Assembly: GCF_009759665.1 (NCBI RefSeq)
Contig: NZ_WQNE01000022.1
Coordinates: 1-64,000 of the forward strand
Length of the DNA stretch: 64,000 nucleotides
Direction: 5' to 3'
DNA from: Bradyrhizobium cajani
GTDB lineage: Bacteria > Pseudomonadota > Alphaproteobacteria > Rhizobiales > Xanthobacteraceae
The notes under the pieces: model-generated
Seen by the model: the letters and a program-made list of their open reading frames with translations, nothing else
What the model was told of the DNA's origin: nothing
Databases searched by the model: none
Part shown: piece after piece, positions 8,099 through 16,367 of the stretch
How positions within the stretch are numbered: position 1 is the stretch's first letter
Layout: the number at the start of each line of letters is the position of its first letter
Made by a program: the position numbers and the translations under genes

Positions 8099-9280
8099 TT
8101 AGCCGGGTCCCATCCTCCTGGGACGTCTCTTGAGCCACATCATCAAGCCGCTGACGAACAGGACAAGTGGCGCGAAGCCGGCTGCGAACACCAGCAGGCG
8201 CCCTGCGAATCCGAACGTCGCACCGTTGTGGAGCCAGAGCTGTTCGGCCAGATAGCGGTCCCCCATCGACATGGCGCCCGGCGTGCGGTCGTGCACCACT
8301 GCACCGCTCCACGGGTCGAGCCAGATCGCCCCACGCGACCGTACGGCGGGATCAGCACCATCAGGACGGAACTGCACCCGCCAAGTGTTGCGCGTTGCGG
8401 TTGGCGGGTTGAGCATGGCGATCGTCGCACCGGGTTTGGCCTCCTGCGCGCGTTGCGTGATCGCGTCGGGTGAGAGCAGCGGCGTCCCTGCCGGAGGCGG
8501 CACTTCGACCCGCGGCGAGCGATCGGGCGTCGGTTGCGACAGAAGGCCAACGATGGGCCGCACCAGATCGGGAAAGACGATGCCGACGCCGGTGATTGAG
8601 ATCAACAAGAGCACGGACAGCGCCCAAAAGCCGGCCGCGCTGTGAACGTCCAGAACAAATCGAAGCAGCGAGACGTTCTTGCGCACCGAGACCGATCGCC
8701 AGAATCGCCCCGGCTTCGGCCACCACAGGAACAGGCCTGAGACCGCCAAACCGAGCAGCACGAACCCGGCTGCGCCGACCAGCTCCTTGCCCCAGAACTC
8801 ATAGAGCAAGAGCGTAAAATGGAGACGATAAATCTTGAGCGCGAACGCGTTGGCGTAGTCACGCCGCCCGAGCACTTTCCCGTTCGAAGGATCGACCATG
8901 GTCGTCCACCGGTTCGGGTAGCTGCCTGGTGCGGTTTCGTGCGCATGGATCACGATCCAAACCGGCCAGGTCCGGTCCGGCGCCAGGATCGTGGCAATCG
9001 GCGCCGGATCCGCTGCCGCCGCGGCGCGCATCACCCCGCTCAATGTGACTCGTTGTTCCGGGCCCGCCGGGGTGTATAGCGCCGGGTTCAGTGCGGCATC
9101 GATCTCGCGGTAGAAGACGATGAAGCTTCCCGTGAGGCCTATCAGCACCACGACGACCCCGCCGATCAAACCGAACCATCGGTGAGCCCACAGCAGCCCG
9201 CGCCGCACCCGCCCGGACATCATTCTGGGTCGGGCGGGCGCGAAGCTGTCTTGCCGTGGCGCCCTGATTGTTTCGTCCAT
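8099..9280 (-). CDS. PepSY-associated transmembrane protein (FegB-like partner of a siderophore receptor)
   Basis: The 393-residue inner-membrane protein begins with a basic segment (RRGLLWAHRWFGLIGG) leading into the first membrane helix and has about three more helices near residues 165-185, 215-240 and 365-385. Between them lie periplasmic PepSY-type regions, including MVDPSNGKVLGRRDYA and AIWLDPWSGAVVHDR. Such proteins are coded beside TonB-dependent siderophore receptors and may serve in reduction or release of siderophore iron. It starts 6 bases after the receptor stop, so the two form an operon. The pair resembles fegA-fegB of Bradyrhizobium japonicum; the identity is inferred. Confidence 0.85.
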   Translation of the reverse strand: MDETIRAPRQDSFAPARPRMMSGRVRRGLLWAHRWFGLIGGVVVVLIGLTGSFIVFYREIDAALNPALYTPAGPEQRVTLSGVMRAAAAADPAPIATILAPDRTWPVWIVIHAHETAPGSYPNRWTTMVDPSNGKVLGRRDYANAFALKIYRLHFTLLLYEFWGKELVGAAGFVLLGLAVSGLFLWWPKPGRFWRSVSVRKNVSLLRFVLDVHSAAGFWALSVLLLISITGVGIVFPDLVRPIVGLLSQPTPDRSPRVEVPPPAGTPLLSPDAITQRAQEAKPGATIAMLNPPTATRNTWRVQFRPDGADPAVRSRGAIWLDPWSGAVVHDRTPGAMSMGDRYLAEQLWLHNGATFGFAGRLLVFAAGFAPLVLFVSGLMMWLKRRPRRMGPG

Positions 9281-9286
9281 TCTGGC

Positions 9287-11626
9287 TCAGAAATCGGTCG
9301 ACATCGACAAGAGCAGGGTTCGCGGTGCGCCTTGCGCCAGTGCGGAGAAGCTCGCGACGCCAGCCCAGTAATTGGTATCGAACACGTTCTGGACGAGAGC
9401 GCGAACCGTGACGGGCCGATTGTTGATGCGCGTGTTGTAGCGCGCGCCCAGATCGAGCCTCGTCCAGGCCGGAACGACCTGTGTGTTCGCCCCATTCAGA
9501 TATTGGTGCCCGGTATAGATGGTGTTTGCGACCAGCGTCAGTCCGGGTGCGAACGGGGTATCCCATTCGGCGGACAGATTGGCTTGCACCTCGGGCACGC
9601 CGATCGGCGTCTTGCCGAGATTGGCCAGCGTGTTCGTCTTCGTCAGCTCCGCGTCGATCAACGTCACCCCGCCAAGAACGCGAATGCCCGGCTGCACTTC
9701 TCCGAACACGGTGAATTCCACGCCGCGATTGCGCTGCTCCTGATCGGCCCGGAAGACGTTGTCGGCACCCACTTGTCCCGACGGCTTGGTGATCTCGAAC
9801 AGGCTGACCGTGGTCGCGAGCATGCCGAAGTCGACTTTGACGCCTGCTTCCTTCTGCTTGCTGAAATAAGGCGCAAGGACTTCTCCCTGATTGGCCGCCG
9901 TCGACGGCGCGACATCCCCCTTGCTCAGCCCTTCAATGTAATTGGCATAGAGCGAAACGTTGCTCCAGGGCTTGACGACCACGCCGACCATCGGTGTGTA
10001 CGCGGTCTGGTCGTAGGCGGAGGTCACGGCTCCCGTGGTGGTGTTGTAGTTGTTCGACTTGACGCCCTGTTGCCTGACGCCGAGGGTCAGCTGAAGTCGC
10101 TCCTGGAAGACCGACATGGTGTCTGCCAGCGCAAGGCCGGTCAGCTCGGTGTCCGACAGCCTCGGCACGGTCGCGGGGGCCGGAACGAGCTGCTGGGGAC
10201 GGGCGATCGGCGCATAGATGTTGGACAGCACCGGCGTGCCGTTCACCGAGCCTCGCGAGATCTCGTCCGTATAGTAGCTGCCCTGGAAGGTGACGGCGTG
10301 ACTGATCGCGGCGGTGTCGAACCGGGCGCGCACCCCGGCGTCGGCGACGTTCCGGTCGATGTCGAATTTGAAGTGTCCCGGCGTCGACGTGGTGTTGCCG
10401 GCCGCGTTCAGGATCGTCGGCGTACCAAACAGACGATCGACCTGGGTCCTGCCGCCACCACCGTCGGCGAAGACCGTGACGGAATCCGTCACATCATATT
10501 CGGCGCGCGCCAGCAGCGAGTTGTCGTGAACCTTGGCCCATTCCCAGGCCTGCGTGACATTGCGCCGCCCGACCGGCGCGGTCGGGACGGCTACGCCCGT
10601 TGCGACCAGGAACGGCCTCGTGGGCGCGTCGAACTTTTCCTCCTGATCGATGAAATCGAGCGAGGCTCTGAACTTCTCGCCGCGATAGTCGAACGCCGCG
10701 GAACCGACATGCGCCTCGCGGGTCTGGTTGTCCAGCGGCGTATCGCCGTTGTGATAGCTGCCATTGACGCGAATCCCGAACTCGCGGTTCTCGCCGAACC
10801 GTCGGCTCACGTCGAGATGCGTGCCGAGCTGGGAGTTCGTCGCGTAGTCGGTCGTGACCCGTGTGAGATCGACGTCCCCGGCACGCTTTGGAACGATGTT
10901 GATGGTGCCGCCGACACTGCTGTTTGGGGCCATGCCGTAAAGCAGCGCCGTCGGGCCTTTGATGATCTCGATGCGTTCGACGTAATCGGTGAACACGCGG
11001 TAGTTCGGTGCAACGCCGTAGACGCCGTTGAAGGCGATCTCTCCGACATTGCCCTCTCCGATCGGAAAGCCGCGGATGAAGAAGGAGTCGAAAATACCGC
11101 CGGGCTGGCTCGCTAAGCGGACCGAGGGATCGTTGGTGACGACGTCGGCGATCGTAACGGCCTGTTGATCTTCGATCTTCTTCGCCGTGTAGCTCGTGAT
11201 GTTGAACGGCGTATTCATGAAATCCTTGTTGCCCAAGAGGCCGACCTGGCCTCCGCGGGCGACCTGCCCGCCTGCATAGGACGGCGGAAGTGCGCCCGGC
11301 CTCGCAGCCGTGGGGGCCGCTTCCGTCTGCAACTTGGCTCGCTCGTTCGCCGGCGAACCCTGGCGGTCCGCCCTTCGGCCTGGATTGGATCGTGGACGTG
11401 CGCGCTGCTTTGGCGCGTCTGCGGTGACCGTCACCGCCGGCAACGTGGCCGCCCGCTCCGCCTCCGTCGCAGCGCTTTGCGCGTTGCTGCGGTGTAGGAA
11501 GCCGTCGCCGAACAGGGCGATGGAGACGACAGAGGCCGCGAAAGCCGTCGGCCTGTGGAACCTGGGACGTGATTTGACCGGAGCGGCAAGAATAGCAACG
11601 GGACGGCAAATGACTCTCGACGGCAT
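9287..11626 (-). CDS. TonB-dependent siderophore receptor, ferrichrome type
   Basis: This 779-residue outer-membrane receptor imports an iron siderophore using TonB energy. An N-terminal signal segment is followed by a region near residues 65-80 (TLPAVTVTADAPKQRARP) resembling the start of a TonB box and linker. The plug domain spans about 125-235 and includes IADVVTNDPSVRL, FIRGFPIGEG and ERIEIIKGPTALLYG. The remainder is a beta-barrel ending in NVFDTNYWAG and a terminal Phe, as outer-membrane insertion requires. It shares an operon with the PepSY gene and has an Irr-like palindrome about 96 bases upstream. Ferrichrome is the likely ligand but is not proven. Confidence 0.92.
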   Translation of the reverse strand: MPSRVICRPVAILAAPVKSRPRFHRPTAFAASVVSIALFGDGFLHRSNAQSAATEAERAATLPAVTVTADAPKQRARPRSNPGRRADRQGSPANERAKLQTEAAPTAARPGALPPSYAGGQVARGGQVGLLGNKDFMNTPFNITSYTAKKIEDQQAVTIADVVTNDPSVRLASQPGGIFDSFFIRGFPIGEGNVGEIAFNGVYGVAPNYRVFTDYVERIEIIKGPTALLYGMAPNSSVGGTINIVPKRAGDVDLTRVTTDYATNSQLGTHLDVSRRFGENREFGIRVNGSYHNGDTPLDNQTREAHVGSAAFDYRGEKFRASLDFIDQEEKFDAPTRPFLVATGVAVPTAPVGRRNVTQAWEWAKVHDNSLLARAEYDVTDSVTVFADGGGGRTQVDRLFGTPTILNAAGNTTSTPGHFKFDIDRNVADAGVRARFDTAAISHAVTFQGSYYTDEISRGSVNGTPVLSNIYAPIARPQQLVPAPATVPRLSDTELTGLALADTMSVFQERLQLTLGVRQQGVKSNNYNTTTGAVTSAYDQTAYTPMVGVVVKPWSNVSLYANYIEGLSKGDVAPSTAANQGEVLAPYFSKQKEAGVKVDFGMLATTVSLFEITKPSGQVGADNVFRADQEQRNRGVEFTVFGEVQPGIRVLGGVTLIDAELTKTNTLANLGKTPIGVPEVQANLSAEWDTPFAPGLTLVANTIYTGHQYLNGANTQVVPAWTRLDLGARYNTRINNRPVTVRALVQNVFDTNYWAGVASFSALAQGAPRTLLLSMSTDF

Positions 11627-11721
11627 TTCTCAACAGCTTCCGGTTTGGCAGGAACAAGGATTGCTGCGACCTGCCGCGGGAAGAGCCGCCGAGTCAACAA
11701 AAGCGCCTTTATTTTCAGTAG

Positions 11722-11744
11722 TTTAGAATGAGACAAAGTCTAAA
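11722..11744 (-). promoter_or_regulatory. Irr/ICE-like inverted repeat upstream of the siderophore receptor
   Basis: TTTAGA and TCTAAA form an inverted repeat with an 11-base spacer. A second, tighter arrangement, AGAC-AAA-GTCT, sits inside it. Rhizobial Irr sites (iron control elements) are described as TTTAGAA-N3-TTCTAAA; the right half matches well and the spacing of the left half differs. The location upstream of an iron receptor supports an iron-response role. Confidence 0.4.
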
Positions 11745-11958
11745 TCGCGCGGAGGTTGCGAGCGCTGGGGATCACGGCACGAAGTGCCGAACCGCAACTG
11801 TTCGCTACCGCTCCAAGGGCGAGTTTGCTGTGAGGTGCAGATGCTTGCCCGCGTCGTCCGGCCACCCGCCGCTCATCAAGCGATGGTGCTTTCGTCGATG
11901 ACGACCGGTTCAGTTGGGATGGCTGTCGCAACGTGCGCCGGAATGATCGCGCGCGAGA

Positions 11959-11979
11959 CCTCTCCCCACCGGGAAGAGG
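11959..11979 (-). terminator. Imperfect hairpin downstream of the TerC-family gene
   Basis: CCTCTCCC and GGGAAGAGG can pair around a short loop. There is no T-run on either side, so it may be a weak terminator or merely a transcript-end structure. Confidence 0.3.
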
Positions 11980-12006
11980 CACGCAAGACAAATCATCCCG
12001 TCGCGA

Positions 12007-12867
12007 TCACTCCGCCGACGCCTTGGCGTGGCGCTCGGAGGATTCCAGCGCGGCCTGGCTCAGGCTGCGCTGGCGCCAGATGAAGCCGACGACCAGCACG
12101 ACGACGACCCCGAGAAGCGCGCAGAGATATTCGCCGCCCCCGCCGCCATGGGTGAATTGTGGCGGGATGCGCAACGCGCCGAGCATGTTGTCCAGCGAGG
12201 CGCCGAACGGACCGTCGAACAGCGAGTGCAGCTTCGGCGCGATGCCGGGATCGGTCGCGATCACCTCGCCCGCGATCCAGCCGAGCAGCGCCGCGCCGGC
12301 CCAGACCAGCACCGGCAGCTTCGCCAGCAGCGCCATGATCAACGCCGCGCCGGCGACGATCAGCGGCACGCTGATGGCAAGGCCGAGGATCAGCAGCGGC
12401 ACGCTGCCATTGGCGGCGGCGGCCACGGCGATGACGTTGTCCAGGCTCATGACAATGTCGGCGACCACAACGATCTGGATGGCGTGCCACAGATGCGAGG
12501 CGGATTCGACGTCGTCCTCGTCCTCGTTTTCCGGCACCAGGAGCTTTGCCGCGATCACGATCAGCGCGAGACCGCCGACCAGCTTGAGGTAGGGCAACTC
12601 CATCAGGCTCGCGACGATGCCGGTGAAGATGATCCGCAGCATCACCGCGGCGCCCGCACCGAAGATCATGCCCCAGAGCCGGTGCCGCGGTGACAGGCCG
12701 CGGCAGGCGAGCGCGATCACCAGCGCGTTGTCGCCGGAGAGCAGGATGTTGATCCAGATGATCTTGCCGACCGCAATCCAGAAGGTCGGTTCGGCCATCT
12801 CACTGCGGAACTGGATGAAGAACGCCCCTATCGTGGCGGGATCGAAGATCTGCCAGAGCCAGTTCAC
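12007..12867 (-). CDS. TerC-family integral membrane protein (YjbE type)
   Basis: The 286-residue protein has about seven hydrophobic segments and the two family signatures, INILLSGDNALVIALACR near residue 40 and VVVADIVMSLDNVIAVAAA near residue 134, each with the conserved Asp-Asn pair. TerC/Alx/YjbE proteins are thought to move metal ions, often manganese, across the inner membrane; the substrate here is not determinable. An acidic loop (ENEDEDDVES) separates the two halves. It lies downstream of ndk on the same strand, with a hairpin over the ndk stop between them. Confidence 0.88.
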   Translation of the reverse strand: MNWLWQIFDPATIGAFFIQFRSEMAEPTFWIAVGKIIWINILLSGDNALVIALACRGLSPRHRLWGMIFGAGAAVMLRIIFTGIVASLMELPYLKLVGGLALIVIAAKLLVPENEDEDDVESASHLWHAIQIVVVADIVMSLDNVIAVAAAANGSVPLLILGLAISVPLIVAGAALIMALLAKLPVLVWAGAALLGWIAGEVIATDPGIAPKLHSLFDGPFGASLDNMLGALRIPPQFTHGGGGGEYLCALLGVVVVLVVGFIWRQRSLSQAALESSERHAKASAE

Positions 12868-12898
12868 AATGAGTCCTTTCGCCCCGTCGTCCTAACCT

Positions 12899-12920
12899 GT
12901 CGGCTGATGGATCAGCCGAC
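12899..12920 (-). terminator. Hairpin spanning the ndk stop codon
   Basis: GTCGGCTGAT and ATCAGCCGAC form a perfect 10-pair stem with a 2-base loop, and the ndk stop codon lies inside the stem. There is no T-run after it, so attenuation or mRNA protection between ndk and terC is as likely as termination. Confidence 0.45.
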
Positions 12921-13334
12921 GATCTCGTTGCCCGAGAAGAACTGCGCGATTTCGATCGCGGCCGTCTCCGGGGCATCCGAGCCGTGCACCGAATTCTCAC
13001 CGATCGACTTTGCGTAGAGCTTGCGGACGGTGCCCTCGGCCGCCTTGGCCGGATCGGTCGCGCCCATCACCTCGCGATATTTGGCGATCGCGCCCTCGCC
13101 TTCCAGCACCTGCACGACGACCGGGCCCGAGGTCATGAAGTCGACGAGCTCGCCGAAGAACGGGCGCGCCTTGTGGACGGCATAAAAGGTCTCGGCCTGG
13201 CCCTTGGTCATGCGGATGCGCTTCTGGGCGACGATGCGCAGGCCCGCCTTCTCGATCACGGCGTTGACCGCGCCGGTCAGGTTACGCTCGGTCGCGTCGG
13301 GCTTGATGATCGAGAAGGTGCGTTCAATCGCCAT
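12912..13334 (-). CDS. ndk: Nucleoside diphosphate kinase
   Basis: Ndk transfers the gamma-phosphate from ATP to other nucleoside diphosphates through a phosphohistidine. The 140 residues are the standard length. The start MAIERTFSIIKPDATERN is typical; upstream in-frame codons to 13406 are not conserved in style. The active-site segment NSVHGSDAPETAAIEIAQFF contains the catalytic His near residue 117, and the Lys near residue 11 is present. It probably has its own promoter in the region 13335-13647. Confidence 0.97.
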   Translation of the reverse strand: MAIERTFSIIKPDATERNLTGAVNAVIEKAGLRIVAQKRIRMTKGQAETFYAVHKARPFFGELVDFMTSGPVVVQVLEGEGAIAKYREVMGATDPAKAAEGTVRKLYAKSIGENSVHGSDAPETAAIEIAQFFSGNEIVG

Positions 13335-13647
13335 GATCTTGTCCTTGAGGGAAACCGGGTGGTTCGGAGTTGCGGGGCTTATATCGGCGCCTTTGCCGGA
13401 CGGCAAGCGACCGCCGGAACGGCCTCACAGGCGCTTCGCCGCAGGGCCGAGGCCTCGGGGGATTCGGCATGGATTACCGCGATTTCACCCAGATGAACCT
13501 ATTCTGAAGCCCGCATCAGGGTTTGGTTCAGCCTCGCCGGGATAGGGTGAGAGCCATCGAAACGAAAGCCTGCTCATGAAGCGGCCCGTTTCGGCGGCCC
13601 TTCCATCGACGCGACAGGCCCGCGCCGGCACTCTTGAGGAGATCACC
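13335..13647. other. Divergent intergenic region between ndk and a small secreted protein gene
   Basis: This 313-base gap between divergent genes should carry both promoters. I see no conserved promoter hexamers, no coding signal and no strong secondary structure. Confidence 0.35.
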
Positions 13648-13905
13648 ATGTTGAGGAAAGTTTCGCTTGCCGCCATCGCCGCGGTCGCGCTGGGTGCCGC
13701 GGTGGCGCCGACCTCCGCCTCCGCTCACTGGCATGGCGGTGGCTGGCACGGCGGCGGTTGGCACGGCGGCCATCACGGCTGGGGCGGACCGCGCTTCTAT
13801 GCCCGAGGCCCCGTCGTTTCTTACGGATATGGCGGCTGCTACGTGCGCCGGCTGGTCCCGACCCCCTGGGGACCCCGCTGGCGGATGATCAACCGCTGCT
13901 ACTGA
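13648..13905 (+). CDS. Small secreted His/Gly-rich protein
   Basis: The 85-residue product begins with a signal peptide (LRKVSLAAIAAVALGAAVAP, cleavage after SASA). The mature part opens with a repeated HWHGGGWHGG motif of His, Gly and Trp residues and ends in a basic tail with two cysteines. Such His-rich repeats can bind metal ions, but no function is established. A GAGGA ribosome-binding site lies 7 bases before the ATG. It is monocistronic, with a strong terminator after it. Similar small proteins are common in Bradyrhizobium. Confidence 0.8.
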   Translation: MLRKVSLAAIAAVALGAAVAPTSASAHWHGGGWHGGGWHGGHHGWGGPRFYARGPVVSYGYGGCYVRRLVPTPWGPRWRMINRCY

Positions 13906-13953
13906 GCCCGACAGCACCTTCTTAGGGTACCCAGCCCCAGGGTGCCTTCCAAG

Positions 13954-13993
13954 CGAAGCCCCGGCGTTCCCCCTGCGCCGGGGCTTCGTATTT
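13954..13993 (+). terminator. Strong intrinsic terminator
   Basis: A perfect 13-pair stem (CGAAGCCCCGGCG with its complement) and a 9-base loop are followed by TATTT. It ends the small His/Gly-rich gene. Confidence 0.85.
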
Positions 13994-14118
13994 AAGCGGA
14001 TAGACGCGAATTCATACAATTTTCACTAGAAGGCCCGGCAATCCCCGCGAGGGGCGAAACCAATTTGGGGGTCAATGACTTGGTATCGTGTCCTTACTTC
14101 GAGAACACGGAACCCGCG

Positions 14119-14292
14119 ATGGCTGGCCTTTTTGCCAATGACACCGAACAGATCGACCGGCGCACCAGCCGCTCGATTTGCGATGCCGTGGGCGAGCGGC
14201 TCCAGCAGAGCCTCCGTCCCGAGCCCCGGCTCCCGACGCATCTCGAATATCTTCTCAACGAATTGAAGAAGCGCGATCTCGACACGCACTGA
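14119..14292 (+). CDS. Small conserved-type hypothetical protein, 57 residues
   Basis: The product begins MAGLFANDTEQIDRRTSRSI and ends with an amphipathic helix-like segment (LPTHLEYLLNELKKRDLDTH). It is soluble and charged, with no signal peptide. The ATG at 14119 fits better than an upstream in-frame start at 14065, whose extra residues look untranslated. It lies 56 bases before the ABC-F gene on the same strand and may be co-transcribed. No domain is recognised. Confidence 0.6.
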   Translation: MAGLFANDTEQIDRRTSRSICDAVGERLQQSLRPEPRLPTHLEYLLNELKKRDLDTH

Positions 14293-14348
14293 CCGGCCGC
14301 CCCCGAAAAACGGGTTGCGTTTGATCCCGGCTGCGGTGACAAGGCCGC

Positions 14349-16208
14349 ATGCTGTCCATCACCGACCTCTCCATCCGCCTCGCCGGACGCCTTCTGATTG
14401 ACCAGAGTTCCGTGCAGATCACACCCGGATCGCGCGTCGGCCTGGTTGGGCGTAACGGCACCGGCAAGTCGACGCTGTTCAAGGTGATCCGCGGCGAGCT
14501 CGCGGCCGAGCACGGCTCGGTGACGCTGCCGCCGCGCTGGCGCGTCGGCAGCCTCGCGCAGGAAGCCCCGAACGGCCCCGAAAGCCTGATCTCCGTCGTG
14601 CTCAAGGCCGACCTCGAACGCGACGCGCTGCTCGCCGAGGCCGAGCGTGCGATCGATCCACACCGGATCGCGGAGATCCAGACCCGCCTCGTCGACATCG
14701 ACGCGCATTCGGCGCCGAGCCGCGCGGCCGCGATCCTCTCCGGCCTCGGCTTCTCCGCCGCCGATCAGGAGCGGCCCTGCGCCGAGTTCTCCGGCGGCTG
14801 GCGCATGCGCGTCGCGCTGGCTGCGACGCTGTTCGCCGCGCCCGACCTGCTGCTGCTCGACGAGCCCACCAACTATCTCGACCTCGAAGGCACGCTGTGG
14901 CTCGAAGACCATCTCGCCCATTATCCGCGCACGGTGATCGTGATCAGCCACGACCGCGACCTCTTGGAAAGCTCGGTCGACCAGATCCTGCATCTGGAGC
15001 GCGGCAAGCTCACGCTCTACAAGGGCACCTATTCCTCCTTCGAGGAGCAGCGCGCCGCGCGTGAGCTGCTCGATGCCAAGCAGGTCAAGCGCCAGGAAGC
15101 CGAACGCGCGCGCCTGCAAGCCTTCGTCGACCGCTTCAAGGCCAAGGCGTCGAAGGCGCGCCAGGCGCAGTCCCGCGTGAAGATGCTGGAGCGGCTGAAG
15201 CCGATCACGGCGCTGGTCACCGAGGACGTGCGCGAGATCAGCTTTCCCGCGCCGGAGAAGATCCTGTCGCCGCCGATCATCGCGGCCGACAACGTGTCGG
15301 TCGGCTATGACCCGGCCAGCCCCGTGCTCAATCGCGTCACCCTGCGCATCGACAATGACGACCGCATCGCGCTTCTCGGCGCCAACGGCAACGGCAAGTC
15401 GACGCTGGTCAAGCTGCTGGCGGGGCGCCTCGCGCCGTTCTCGGGCAGAGTGACGCGCGCGGACAAGCTGTCGATCGCCTATTTCGCCCAGCACCAGCTC
15501 GACGAGCTGAACGAGGACGCCTCGGCCTACGATCACGTCCGCAAGCTGATGGGCGATGCGCCCGAAGCGAAAGTGCGCGCGCGCGCCGGCGCGATCGGCT
15601 TCTCCGGCAAGGCGGCCGACACCAAGGCTGGCAAACTGTCCGGCGGCGAGAAGGCGCGGCTCCTGCTCGGACTTGCGACCTTCTTCGGCCCCAACATGAT
15701 CATCCTGGACGAGCCGACCAACCATCTCGACATCGACAGCCGCGCCGCGCTCGCCGAGGCGATCAACGAATTCCCCGGCGCCGTGATCATGGTCTCGCAC
15801 GACCGCTACCTGATCGAGGCCTGCGCCGAGCGGCTCTGGATCGTCGCAGACCGTACCGTGACCAATTACGACGGCGATCTCGACGAGTATCGCCGCCTGG
15901 TGTTGTCCACACGCAACGCGGACGACCCGCGAGAACGCAGTCCCGCGAGCGAGAAGCCGCAGCGCCCGAGATCGGACAATCGCGGCTCGCTGAAGAAGCG
16001 CATCGCGGAGGCCGAAGCCGAGATCGCCCGCGTCAGCGAGATCATCAGCAAGATCGACACGGCGCTGGCCCTGCCCGACATTTTCACCCGCGATCCCAAG
16101 CAGGCCGCGCAGCTGTCGAAGGCGCGCGCCAATGCCGCCGACGCGCTGGCGCGTGCCGAGGAGCAGTGGCTCGAGGCAAGCGCGCAGTTCGACGAGGCGG
16201 CGGGGTAG
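14349..16208 (+). CDS. ABC-F family ATPase (Uup/YheS type)
   Basis: ABC-F proteins have two ATPase domains and no membrane part and act on ribosomes, resolving stalled states. The 619 residues show Walker A loops GRNGTGKSTL near residue 36 and GANGNGKSTL near 345, signatures EFSGGWRMR and LSGGEKARL, and Walker B motifs LLLDEPTNYLD and IILDEPTNHLD. A charged linker between the domains is the P-site tRNA interaction motif region. A C-terminal coiled coil (LKKRIAEAEAEIARVSEIIS) is present, as in Uup. The exact subfamily is uncertain. Confidence 0.92.
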   Translation: MLSITDLSIRLAGRLLIDQSSVQITPGSRVGLVGRNGTGKSTLFKVIRGELAAEHGSVTLPPRWRVGSLAQEAPNGPESLISVVLKADLERDALLAEAERAIDPHRIAEIQTRLVDIDAHSAPSRAAAILSGLGFSAADQERPCAEFSGGWRMRVALAATLFAAPDLLLLDEPTNYLDLEGTLWLEDHLAHYPRTVIVISHDRDLLESSVDQILHLERGKLTLYKGTYSSFEEQRAARELLDAKQVKRQEAERARLQAFVDRFKAKASKARQAQSRVKMLERLKPITALVTEDVREISFPAPEKILSPPIIAADNVSVGYDPASPVLNRVTLRIDNDDRIALLGANGNGKSTLVKLLAGRLAPFSGRVTRADKLSIAYFAQHQLDELNEDASAYDHVRKLMGDAPEAKVRARAGAIGFSGKAADTKAGKLSGGEKARLLLGLATFFGPNMIILDEPTNHLDIDSRAALAEAINEFPGAVIMVSHDRYLIEACAERLWIVADRTVTNYDGDLDEYRRLVLSTRNADDPRERSPASEKPQRPRSDNRGSLKKRIAEAEAEIARVSEIISKIDTALALPDIFTRDPKQAAQLSKARANAADALARAEEQWLEASAQFDEAAG

Positions 16209-16238
16209 CCCGCCGCGCGGCCGGCTCAATCAAATTCG

Positions 16239-16257
16239 GAAAAACAACCCCATGCAC
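16239..16257 (+). repeat. Dispersed 19-bp repeat, copy 1
   Basis: The 19 bases GAAAAACAACCCCATGCAC recur exactly at 55712-55730, also in an intergenic region. The flanks are similar but not identical (AGTACCG here, CGTAGCCG there). Confidence 0.6.
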
Positions 16258-16367
16258 AGTACCGGTATTTTGCTGCCTGCACATTAGCCATTGAGCTGGT
16301 TGCTCTTTCCCGATCCACCGGCGTCACTCGAGGTGGCGTCTTCGGCGCAATTTTCGCACCTCCGGGC

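Larger units (their letters stand above)
11627..12006. other. Intergenic region between the receptor operon and terC
   Basis: This 380-base gap holds the receptor promoter region with its Irr-like palindrome and, near 11959-11979, an imperfect hairpin downstream of the TerC-family gene. The minus-strand frame at 11740-11991 has a basic, Ser-rich composition and no recognisable domain, so I see no gene here. Confidence 0.5.

Noticed and set aside
13736..13785. His/Gly/Trp repeats at the small secreted gene as a CRISPR or tandem array
   Set aside because: The repetition is codon-level within one protein; there are no spaced identical repeats.
14094..16229. A 711-codon minus-strand frame across the ABC-F gene
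   Set aside because: The plus-strand ABC-F gene has complete Walker and signature motifs, while this frame has none.
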